Origin: Candidatus Glassiibacteriota bacterium
Lineage (GTDB): Bacteria > Gemmatimonadota > Glassbacteria > GWA2-58-10
Assembly: GCA_030604975.1 (NCBI GenBank)
Contig: JAUVUV010000088.1
Location: 1 to 7,942 of the forward strand
Length of the DNA: 7,942 nt
Direction: 5' to 3'
A program made the translations under genes and the position numbers. The notes beneath the pieces are model-generated. The model was not told where the DNA came from. It saw only the letters and a program-made list of their open reading frames with translations, and searched no databases. Numbering within the stretch: position 1 is the first letter of the stretch; every line of letters starts with the position of its first letter. Below, piece by piece: positions 1-6,966 of this stretch.

Positions 1-134
1 AAATCGATGAAATTTCAACACCCTTCTAGAAAGAAACCTGTTATGGCTTGGCAATTTATCAATAATTCAGGATAGATATCACCTAACAATTATTTGATGC
101 GGGTATTTTTATCATTTACTTGGTGTCTTGGTTA

Positions 135-2300
135 ATGAGTAACGATAAGAAAATAAAATCACCCGGCGCGAAACTCGAAGTAAAAATCTCGCGCCGGGAT
201 CTGTTCAAGCAGACTGCACTGGCTATTGGCTCGGCAGCCGCACCGACTTTAGCATGTGGGCATGGCAAAGTCTCACCGAGGAAAATGAAAAAGAAGGTTA
301 TTATCCTCGGCTACGATGCAATATGCCCTAACCTTTTAAAGCAGTACATGGATCAGGGACTTATGCCGAATCTCTCGGCGCTCGCGGCCGGGGGGAGTTT
401 TACTGAGCTTGAAACTTCCATACCGCCCGAATCCCCGGTTGCCTGGTCCACTTTTTCGGTTTCAGCCCAAGCCGGGGTGCACGGCATTTACGATTTTCTC
501 AACCGGGATGTGGAAACCTACAACCCGAAAATCGCCTCGGTCAAGCCGGTTTACCCCCGTTTTCTCTGGGACCTGATCCCGCTGGGCAAGCCAAAAGCGA
601 TCAGCCTTCAGACCGGAAAACCTTTCTGGGTACAGGCGGCCTCGCACGGAATCAAGACAGCAGTGCTTGAGGCTCCGGTGGCCTTTCCTGCACCAGAGCT
701 TCAGTCGGACAGCCTCCTGCTCTCCGGCCTTACCACCCCGGACCTGCGTGGGACACAGGGCACGTATCATTTTTTCACCACAGACATTTACAGCGAGGAT
801 ATCGAGGATACCGAGTTCGGCGGCAAGGTGACCGCGCTTGAGTTCTCCACCGGGGACAGGGCCCAGGCCGTCATTATCGGCCCCTGGAATCCGGTCACCC
901 GGCAGAAACGAAAAAAGTTACTGGAGAAACGCAACAATCTGGCAGCAAAGGGCGCCAGCTCCCTGGAACTCCGCAAGCTGGACCGCATGCTTGATGCTCT
1001 TGAAGCAGATAATTACCTTATTGTGCCTGTCGCTTTCAAACTCAATGACGACCGGAGCAGAGTGACAATCGAGGTGCAGGGCAAAGAAATCACCCTTAAA
1101 CAGGGCGAATGGAGCGACTGGGTGGAGATCGAATTCACCCTGAATTTCCTGATCCGCATCAAGGGACTTACCCGCTTCATCCCGATCGAGCTGGGTCAGG
1201 AGGTGAAAATTTATATGAGCCCGATCGAGATTCACCCCCAAGAGCCGGTTCTGCCGATCTCCTATCCGGATGATTTTGCCGGCAGGCTGGCCCGGAGGAT
1301 CGGCCCGTACAAGACCCGCGGCTGGGCTGCCGATACCGCCGGGCTCAAGGAGCACAAGCTGGACGAAAGATCTTTCATGGAGGATCTGAACCGAATCATG
1401 GACCAGCGGGAGGCTATGTGCCTGGAAATTCTGGAAAAGGAAAAGCCCAACCTCTTTTTCGAACTTTTCTCCAGCCCCGACCGGGTCCAGCACATGTTCT
1501 GGTGGCTGCTGGACAAAGAACACCCAAGGTACGATGCTGAGATGGACGAACAGTTCGGCGATGCGGTTCAGCAGATCTACAAGCGGGTGGACGAGTTTGT
1601 GGGCAAAGTGCGCGAGCGTTACGTGGATGACGACACCCTGCTCATCGTTTGCAGTGACCACGGGTTTTCCTCTTTCCGCAAAGGCGTGAATATCAACACC
1701 TGGCTGGTAAAGAACGGCTATATGAAACTCAAGGGCCAGGACGATCCGCGCTACAATCTGAAAGACCTTTTCGGCGGCGGGGACTTTTTCGTTAATGTGG
1801 ACTGGCCCGGCACGCGCGCCTATTCCCTCGGCCTGGGGCTGATATTTATCAATCTCACCGGGCGTGAAGCTCAGGGCATTGTTTCACCGGGCGAGGAGTA
1901 TGAATCCCTGGTCGCCGAGATTGCCGAAAATTTCAAGAACTTTCGCGATCCTGAAGATGATGCCCGGGTGGTCTCGAATATTTATTTCGGCAGGCAGGTT
2001 TACCGCGGCCAGCGTCTTGACGAAGCCCCCGATCTGGTTGTAGGTTTCAACCGCAACTACCGGGTAAGCTGGCAGACCGCCCTTGGCGGGGTTCCACCGG
2101 AGGTTGTCGAATATAACATGGAAAAATGGAGCGGTGACCACTGCTCCGTGGACAGAGACCTTATTCCAGGGGTTCTGCTGGCTAATCGGAAAATCGAGCG
2201 GAAGGAGCCTGACCTGCGAGATATTGCACCTACTGCGCTTAAATATCTGGATTGCCCGGTGCCGGAAGAATATGAGGGCAAGGATCTGTTCCAGGCCTGA
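135..2300 (+). CDS. Tat-exported AlkP-superfamily phosphohydrolase (type I phosphodiesterase/phosphomutase-like)
   Basis: A predicted metal-dependent phosphohydrolase or phosphodiesterase of the alkaline phosphatase superfamily (COG3379-like), acting outside the cytoplasmic membrane; the substrate is unknown. Counting from the ATG (721 residues), the N-terminus carries a twin-arginine motif (SRRDLFK, Arg20-Arg21) and a weakly hydrophobic Ala-rich stretch ending near Cys41. All expected catalytic positions are visible: Asp61 in GYDA, the nucleophile Ser100 in ESPVAW, Asp449 and His453 in DRVQH, Asp508 and His509 in SDHG, and His669 in SGDH. The central EWSDWVEIEF (near residue 325) and PISYP (near 375) segments are typical of this phosphohydrolase branch. 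A TTG at 120 would add five residues, but it has no ribosome binding site and the ATG gives a normal Tat leader. Neither start has a clear Shine-Dalgarno. The gene probably leads the block containing the prenyl synthase and the membrane AlkP-like protein. Family certain, substrate unknown. Confidence 0.92.
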   Translation: MSNDKKIKSPGAKLEVKISRRDLFKQTALAIGSAAAPTLACGHGKVSPRKMKKKVIILGYDAICPNLLKQYMDQGLMPNLSALAAGGSFTELETSIPPESPVAWSTFSVSAQAGVHGIYDFLNRDVETYNPKIASVKPVYPRFLWDLIPLGKPKAISLQTGKPFWVQAASHGIKTAVLEAPVAFPAPELQSDSLLLSGLTTPDLRGTQGTYHFFTTDIYSEDIEDTEFGGKVTALEFSTGDRAQAVIIGPWNPVTRQKRKKLLEKRNNLAAKGASSLELRKLDRMLDALEADNYLIVPVAFKLNDDRSRVTIEVQGKEITLKQGEWSDWVEIEFTLNFLIRIKGLTRFIPIELGQEVKIYMSPIEIHPQEPVLPISYPDDFAGRLARRIGPYKTRGWAADTAGLKEHKLDERSFMEDLNRIMDQREAMCLEILEKEKPNLFFELFSSPDRVQHMFWWLLDKEHPRYDAEMDEQFGDAVQQIYKRVDEFVGKVRERYVDDDTLLIVCSDHGFSSFRKGVNINTWLVKNGYMKLKGQDDPRYNLKDLFGGGDFFVNVDWPGTRAYSLGLGLIFINLTGREAQGIVSPGEEYESLVAEIAENFKNFRDPEDDARVVSNIYFGRQVYRGQRLDEAPDLVVGFNRNYRVSWQTALGGVPPEVVEYNMEKWSGDHCSVDRDLIPGVLLANRKIERKEPDLRDIAPTALKYLDCPVPEEYEGKDLFQA

Positions 2301-2375
2301 TGATTGTTTAATCTCTGGATCACAAAATTGGTTTGGCAAAGCTTTTTCCAATGCCTATTTTTCTGGGAATCTTAA

Positions 2376-3314
2376 ATGCCAAAGCACGCTGAGAAAAAAA
2401 CAAAAGGCGTTAGGCAATCTGAATCAAGTCCTGAAAACAATTTACCGCAGAAATTCAAGCAATTGAGCGCAATGGCCGAGGAGGCGCTTGAAAGAAATCT
2501 GCCCCATGGCGAGGGCTATGCTGAGCCTGTAGTCGAGGCAATGCGCTACAGCCTTTTGGCTCCTGGTAAAAAGATCAGGCCCGTGCTGACCATGCTTTCG
2601 GCCGAGATAGCCGGAGGGGAGCCGGGCTCGGTGATCGAGGCGGCTGCTGCGGTGGAGATGATCCACACCGCTTCACTGATCCTTGATGACCTTCCCTGCA
2701 TGGACGACTCCAAGCTCCGGCGTGGCCGGGAAACCCTTCACCGGCACACCGATGAGGCGACCGCGGTGCTGGCCGCAAATGCTCTTCTGATGCAGGCTTT
2801 TTATCTTATCGGAAACGCGGTTGCCACAAGCCGGCTGAGTGTCCGTGAAGCGGGCAGGCTGGTGCAGGATGCAGCAGACTGTGTCGGCGTACCGGGGATG
2901 ATCGGCGGCCAGTGGAAAGACCTCAATCCGGGAGAAAGTGACTTAGAGAGCCTCGAGTACATGCACAGCCATAAAACCGGACGTCTTTTCATTCTTTCTG
3001 CCACCCTCGGAGCAAAGCTCTCCGGTGCAAGCGGGCAGGTAGTGGAATGCCTGGCAAGCTACGCCAAGAATCTTGGCCTGGCATTCCAGATCACGGACGA
3101 TATCCTGAACTACGAGTCCAAACCCTCGGTTCTCGGCAAGGATGCGGGAACGGACAGTAGCAAGGTCACCTTTGTCACCACATTCGGTCCCGGTGCAGCA
3201 AGGGAGGTCGCCTCGGAACTGGTTCAGACCGCCAAAACCTCACTGGAGCCTTTCGGTGCCAAAGGCCGGTTTCTGCTTCAGTTAGCCGATTATGTCCTCT
3301 TAAGAAAGAAATAA
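2376..3314 (+). CDS. Short-chain polyprenyl diphosphate synthase (FPP/GGPP synthase family)
   Basis: A cytosolic trans-prenyltransferase that condenses IPP with allylic diphosphates to make a C15-C20 prenyl diphosphate. At 312 residues it has family length. The first Asp-rich motif is DDLPCMDD (Asp104, Asp105, Asp110, Asp111) followed by LRRGRETLHR, the longer form with a two-residue insertion seen in bacterial IspA and plant-type GGPP synthases. The second is QITDDILN (Asp241, Asp242) followed by GKDAGTDSSKVTFV. GKKIRP (64-69) is the conserved IPP-binding segment. The residue five before the first Asp is Ala99, where E. coli IspA has Tyr; a small residue there favours GGPP or longer. AAN (133-135) stands where relatives usually have a Gly-Asp pair. 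The N-terminal 25 residues are Lys-rich and poorly conserved. ATG 2376 is preceded by a weak GGGA; the next Met (residue 33) has nothing better. It lies 75 bases after the phosphohydrolase and 7 before the next gene. An ispA- or crtE-type role is possible. Confidence 0.93.
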   Translation: MPKHAEKKTKGVRQSESSPENNLPQKFKQLSAMAEEALERNLPHGEGYAEPVVEAMRYSLLAPGKKIRPVLTMLSAEIAGGEPGSVIEAAAAVEMIHTASLILDDLPCMDDSKLRRGRETLHRHTDEATAVLAANALLMQAFYLIGNAVATSRLSVREAGRLVQDAADCVGVPGMIGGQWKDLNPGESDLESLEYMHSHKTGRLFILSATLGAKLSGASGQVVECLASYAKNLGLAFQITDDILNYESKPSVLGKDAGTDSSKVTFVTTFGPGAAREVASELVQTAKTSLEPFGAKGRFLLQLADYVLLRKK

Positions 3315-3321
3315 ATCGCCA

Positions 3322-5304
3322 GTGAAAAACAAGCAGCAACAAGATTACGAACCGAACAAATTTTCTATCGAGGAAATCCGCTCCCGGCTCAAAGCACTGG
3401 GATATCTGGAAAGCCCGGTGGAAAGGTTTCTCAGCCGGCCTTCAGGCGGCCCCTGGAGAACTGGATTTACGGTAACTGCCAAGCTGGCGCTGCTGATCGG
3501 GTTCCTTCTTGCCGGTCTCACCACTGCCAGTACCCTCCTGGCCGACCCCGGGTTTATCGAGAACCCTCTCGATATCTTTCTTTTTCTAACCTATCTCGGA
3601 GCGGCTTATTCATTGGGAGCTTTCTGTCTGGTACTGATACCGGCTTTGCTATGGGTGAGAAAGAAAAAAAGGTCTGCGGGCATGATTCCAGGAGGCACCC
3701 TGCGATCGGCCGTTCTATGTACTCTCACCGCCTCGGTGCTCTGCGCTTATCTTCTGGGCTGGTGGCATCTGGTCATGATAGGCTCGCAGCAGATCCTCCC
3801 CTTTGGCATGGTCTCGTTGAGCGTACTGGCGGCCATTGCCTTGATCTCGCTGATGGCGGGCAGGATGATCGGATTAGCCTATTTCTTATTAGCAGGTGTA
3901 CCGGAATCCTCCAGGAGCCGTCAGAATATGGTGGCCAAAGGTTATATTTTTTCCTTGGTTGCCGTGCTCCTGATTGAAAGTGCCTGGGCGATCGGGTTTT
4001 TCCGCCATCACAGTGCGGATCACACCCTTAATGCCGCTCTCCGCGATTACTCCCTCCGCCCTCTGCCGATCCTTCTGGTCGGCCTGGATGGGCTCGATTC
4101 CGAGCTGCTTTTCAGGCTATCCGGGGTGGACAACCTTCCCAACCTTACCCGCCTTATCGAGGGCGGGTTTACAGTGGAATTAGCCGCCCAGAAAAATTAT
4201 CTCGCCCCCCAGATATGGACAACTGTTGCTACCGGGGTCAAACCCGAACAGCACGGGATCAACCACTTTACCCTTCCCGTACTGCGGGGGATGTCCCGTC
4301 AGCCGCGTCTGGGAACCTCCCGACCGGGACTCAAACTTGTTTTCGAGCAAATTTTCCCCTTTTTGCAACTTGTTCGCCCGGTTCCTCTGAGCGCCAGTTC
4401 GCGGATAACTAAAACGCTGTGGGAGATTATCGAGCTTTTCAGGGCCCCGGCCGGTGTGGTGAACTGGTGGGCCTCCTGGCCGGCAAGCTCTTCAAAGGGA
4501 TTCACCGTAAGTGAACGCACCTTTTCCAGAATAGCGCTGGTCCACCAAACCCAGCCGATCAAACCCTCGACATATTACAACGAAGAGGTGTTCCCACCGG
4601 CTGAATTCGACTCCCTGGTGGTGCTGCGTGCCGAACTAGAAGAACCATTTAACAGTGTGTTGACAGAATACCCGCTGATCAGCGATCTGCTGGTAAAAGA
4701 CCTTCCTCAGAAAACCCGTGAGCTGATCCGCTCGATATACTTTGCCGATTACTTTCACACCCGTGCCGCTGCTGAACTTGCCCGCAGGCATGAGGTTAAA
4801 TTCCTTGCCCTTTACATACAGGGCCCGGACATCCTGAGCCGCTTGGAGGAGCGGATAGATCTGGTAGATCCTGAAAGTCTCCAGGGCTTGATTCCGGAGT
4901 ATTTCCATTTTATCGACAGGCTCCTCGGCGAATTAATAGATGAGTATCAGCCTAGCGGCCTGATTGTTACAGTATGTGATCCTGGTAAGAAAGGACGCCT
5001 GCGTGAGTTGAAAGGTGTGGTTATTTTCAACGGTGTGGACGTGCAGAAGGGCTTCCGGAAGAAGGTACCGATCTATCTTGAAGATGTTGCTCCGACCATT
5101 CTTTACCTGACCGGCCTGCCTGTTGCCCGTGATATGAGTGGCGAAGCACTGACAGAGGCTGGAATGCCGGGTCCCGTAGGAGCGATGCCGCTGCGTTTTG
5201 TCACCTCTTACGGCCCTCCCCCCCTGTTCAGGGAATCCCTGCCGGGCTACCGCCACGACAATGAGGAGATCCAGCGCTTCCGCTCCCTCGGATATCTCAA
5301 ATAG
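3322..5304 (+). CDS. Five-helix membrane protein with a catalytically degenerate AlkP-superfamily domain
   Basis: A 660-residue protein with five predicted membrane segments (about 52-74, 84-112, 128-152, 160-191, 207-227) and an extracytoplasmic AlkP-fold domain from about 247. Charges (RKKKR at 113-117, basic loop at 197-206) place the N-terminus inside and the domain outside. The fold is recognisable from LLVGLDGLD, IWTTVATGVKPEQHGI and DVAPTILYLTGLP, but catalytic positions are lost: Ala295 replaces the nucleophilic Ser/Thr, Arg507 replaces His after Asp503, Pro554 replaces His after Asp553, and the segment carrying the final His is shortened to GRLRELKG. Asp256, Asp503 and Asp553 remain. 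It is probably a pseudoenzyme with a binding, scaffold or sensing role. The start is GTG, 7 bases after the prenyl synthase stop with no strong Shine-Dalgarno, so translation is probably coupled. EEI...LGYL-type motifs occur at both ends. The reading frame is intact, so this is not a decaying gene. Ligand unknown. Confidence 0.88.
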   Translation: MKNKQQQDYEPNKFSIEEIRSRLKALGYLESPVERFLSRPSGGPWRTGFTVTAKLALLIGFLLAGLTTASTLLADPGFIENPLDIFLFLTYLGAAYSLGAFCLVLIPALLWVRKKKRSAGMIPGGTLRSAVLCTLTASVLCAYLLGWWHLVMIGSQQILPFGMVSLSVLAAIALISLMAGRMIGLAYFLLAGVPESSRSRQNMVAKGYIFSLVAVLLIESAWAIGFFRHHSADHTLNAALRDYSLRPLPILLVGLDGLDSELLFRLSGVDNLPNLTRLIEGGFTVELAAQKNYLAPQIWTTVATGVKPEQHGINHFTLPVLRGMSRQPRLGTSRPGLKLVFEQIFPFLQLVRPVPLSASSRITKTLWEIIELFRAPAGVVNWWASWPASSSKGFTVSERTFSRIALVHQTQPIKPSTYYNEEVFPPAEFDSLVVLRAELEEPFNSVLTEYPLISDLLVKDLPQKTRELIRSIYFADYFHTRAAAELARRHEVKFLALYIQGPDILSRLEERIDLVDPESLQGLIPEYFHFIDRLLGELIDEYQPSGLIVTVCDPGKKGRLRELKGVVIFNGVDVQKGFRKKVPIYLEDVAPTILYLTGLPVARDMSGEALTEAGMPGPVGAMPLRFVTSYGPPPLFRESLPGYRHDNEEIQRFRSLGYLK

Positions 5305-5327
5305 GAACTGCCGCCTGAGGCTAAAGC

Positions 5328-5356
5328 TTGAAAAATGGGTAAAAAAATGTTTAATT
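5328..5356 (+). promoter_or_regulatory. Weak candidate promoter before the radical SAM gene
   Basis: The 101-base gap between the membrane protein and the radical SAM gene is AT-rich. TTGAAA (5328-5333) is followed after 17 bases by TTAATT (5351-5356). The -35 half is good, but the -10 half matches the consensus at only three of six positions. AT-rich DNA gives such hits by chance, and the organism's sigma factor preferences are unknown. What supports a start site here is mainly the gap, the longest between genes in the block. No convincing terminator hairpin lies in the gap, so read-through from upstream is also possible. Confidence 0.22.
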
Positions 5357-5405
5357 AAATCGGGTTTAACTAGTTGATAGTCATACGAAAAGAAATCTTC
5401 AAGCC

Positions 5406-6605
5406 ATGATCCACGATGTCAGAAAAAATCCCGGCCTTTTGAAACTCGATCTTTACTGTAAGGGAATTCGCCTCGGTGAATCCTGCTCAGTGGGGGAAGA
5501 CGGCGGGCGGCAAATCATGCGAACCAGGGCCGGCCTCGGAAGCGGCCTGGAGGTTATCCTGCAGGATGAGCTCCACACGAATATCCCCGTGGTTGAGGAT
5601 TTTGCACTAAACAGCCCGTACTTGCTGAACAGGGAACCGGACGGCAGTTACCGGATTTACCACGAAAGCGGTCCTGTTGCGCCGGTGAAACTCGCACTGC
5701 GGCCTGCCTGGTACGACAGGAAAACCTCCAGCGGGAGAAAAATGAGCCGGATCGGGACTCTCCAGGGAACCTACCTGGCAATCTACCCGGCCAAGGTTTG
5801 CGATTACTGGCTCGAAAAACCCGAACGGGTCAACTGCAAGTTCTGCTCGGTGGGCCTGAACCTGGGACGCGACGATGCGGATGAAAAAACCGTGGAGGAT
5901 GTGCTGGAAACTGTCGGTGCGGCAGTGGAGGAAAACAAGGTTACCTATGTCGATTTTAATACTGGCCACTACAAGGGCGACACTTATCTGGATATCCTCG
6001 AACCTTTTATTCGTGTGGTAAAGAAAAAGTACGGCCTGCTGATCGGAGTACAAACTCCCCCGCACCATGACCTTTCCCGCTACCACGAGCTTAAAAAGAT
6101 AGGTGTTAACCGGGTCTCGTTCTGCTTTGAGATTTGGGATCGGGAGCGTTTCAAAGAGGTCTGTCCGGGCAAAAACCGCCAGTACGGACTGGACCGGTAT
6201 CTGGAAGCAATCGAGTACTGCGCCAAGATTTTCCACACGACCAACGGCGAGATTGTCGTCGGTCTCGAATCGCCTGAAAAATCAATCGAGGCTATCGACT
6301 GGATAACCTCGGTCGGCGCAGTGCCCACAGTCTGTGTTTTCCGCCCGCTCAAGGGAACCGACTACGAGAAGGTGCATCCGCCGTCAACCGAGGAAATGAT
6401 ACCAGTATTCAGGAGGATGTACGAAGCCTGCATGGAAAAGGGACTGATGATCGGCGTAGCGCCGAATATCAAGGTCTCTCTCGTGCTTCTGCCCGAGGAA
6501 GGCCGCTACTTTCTCGACAACGGCAACCGTTATTATTTTACGCGTGCCAAACACGCAATCCTGCGCCCGCTATTTAAAGCCGCTGTGAAAAGAAGATTCA
6601 TTTGA
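5406..6605 (+). CDS. Radical SAM enzyme with C-x11-C-x2-C cluster motif, unknown subfamily
   Basis: A 399-residue predicted radical S-adenosylmethionine enzyme, cytosolic and iron-sulfur dependent. The first 120 residues form an N-terminal region that I do not recognise. The cluster-binding cysteines appear to be Cys132, Cys144 and Cys147 (NCKFCSV), eleven residues separating the first two instead of the usual three. The rest fits a radical SAM barrel: VDFNTGHYKGD (182-192) at the position of the SAM-contacting GGE-like strand, a GVNRVSFCFEIWD strand (233-245), EVCPGK (251-256), IVVGLES (283-289) and VFRPLKGTDYE (311-321). The latter half resembles BioB/HemN-type enzymes in style, but I cannot name a reaction. 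The C-terminus is basic (KAAVKRRFI). ATG 5406 has no clear Shine-Dalgarno but is the only sensible start. The next gene begins 18 bases after its stop, suggesting co-transcription with the small secreted protein. Radical SAM membership is fairly secure; function is unknown. Confidence 0.88.
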   Translation: MIHDVRKNPGLLKLDLYCKGIRLGESCSVGEDGGRQIMRTRAGLGSGLEVILQDELHTNIPVVEDFALNSPYLLNREPDGSYRIYHESGPVAPVKLALRPAWYDRKTSSGRKMSRIGTLQGTYLAIYPAKVCDYWLEKPERVNCKFCSVGLNLGRDDADEKTVEDVLETVGAAVEENKVTYVDFNTGHYKGDTYLDILEPFIRVVKKKYGLLIGVQTPPHHDLSRYHELKKIGVNRVSFCFEIWDRERFKEVCPGKNRQYGLDRYLEAIEYCAKIFHTTNGEIVVGLESPEKSIEAIDWITSVGAVPTVCVFRPLKGTDYEKVHPPSTEEMIPVFRRMYEACMEKGLMIGVAPNIKVSLVLLPEEGRYFLDNGNRYYFTRAKHAILRPLFKAAVKRRFI

Positions 6606-6610
6606 GATCA

Positions 6611-6616
6611 AGGAGG
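6611..6616 (+). promoter_or_regulatory. Perfect Shine-Dalgarno site AGGAGG for the small secreted protein
   Basis: AGGAGG sits 7 bases before the ATG at 6624, just after the radical SAM stop. It decides the start of the small gene in favour of 6624 over the overlapping longer frame beginning at 6602. It is the only full consensus ribosome binding site in the window, which suggests stronger translation of the small protein than of its neighbours. Confidence 0.88.
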
Positions 6617-6623
6617 TTTTACG

Positions 6624-6887
6624 ATGCGGAAGAAATTACTTGCTCTGGTTCTGATAGTGCTCTGTGCAATCGGCGTTTTTTCCTTCGTCTACGCGCAGAA
6701 TTTTTTGGACACAAAGCCCACTATGCAGTTTTCGATACCCACGAATTTTGGGCTGCTGGTAACGATCTATCCTTCAGGCGGCAACACGATAATGTGGTTC
6801 GAGGCCGAGGACGGGACAATCAGAAGGGTTCTTCTCGACAACCAGGGTACTTTCAATCTCGATGTCTGGGCGATAACCCGCGAGTAA
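6624..6887 (+). CDS. Small secreted protein of unknown family
   Basis: An 87-residue protein I do not recognise. Residues 1-24 form a clean Sec signal peptide: basic MRKK, a hydrophobic core LLALVLIVLCAIGVFSF, and VYA before Gln25, a good signal peptidase I site. Cys14 lies inside the core and does not make a lipobox. The mature part is about 63 residues, has no cysteine, and alternates hydrophobic and polar residues in a way that suggests a small beta-rich domain (FGLLVTIYP, NTIMWFEAEDG, IRRVLLDNQG, FNLDVWAI). The perfect ribosome binding site and signal peptide make it a convincing gene despite its size. It follows the radical SAM gene by 18 bases, so it is probably on the same transcript. 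No core-peptide features such as a Gly/Cys/Ser-rich tail are seen, so it does not look like a classical RiPP precursor. Function unknown. Confidence 0.8.
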   Translation: MRKKLLALVLIVLCAIGVFSFVYAQNFLDTKPTMQFSIPTNFGLLVTIYPSGGNTIMWFEAEDGTIRRVLLDNQGTFNLDVWAITRE

Positions 6888-6966
6888 ATGCAAGACTATA
6901 CCGTTTTTCGGACACGAAATACCTGGAAGACTTCCCGTTTCGACAACACTCACGGACAGGGGCTGT

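Noticed and set aside
16..40. CCCTTCTAGAAAG (21-33) resembles the CCCTCTAGAAAG core of the downstream repeats.
   Set aside because: Neither the second hairpin nor GGGGTGTGT follows, and TTCTAGAA is palindromic by itself; at most a decayed copy, not supportable as a feature.
48..115. Possible promoter upstream of the first gene: TTGGCA at 48-53, or TATCAT at 110-115.
   Set aside because: Neither hexamer has a partner at workable spacing in this AT-rich leader, so no promoter can be placed.
918..1661. A 247-codon open frame on the minus strand.
   Set aside because: It lies wholly inside the phosphohydrolase gene, whose catalytic motifs are clear. The minus frame shows no domain and is a by-product of codon bias.
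2301..2375. Possible terminator between the phosphohydrolase and prenyl synthase genes (ATTGG...CCAAT, GGCA...TGCC, T-rich stretches).
   Set aside because: The stems are only four to five pairs with large AT-rich loops, too weak for an intrinsic terminator.
5406..6887. RiPP system made of a radical SAM maturase and a precursor peptide.
   Set aside because: The enzyme shows no SPASM cysteine cluster and I recognise no leader-binding domain; the small protein has a Sec signal and a folded-looking domain instead of a core peptide. Kept only as a co-transcribed pair.
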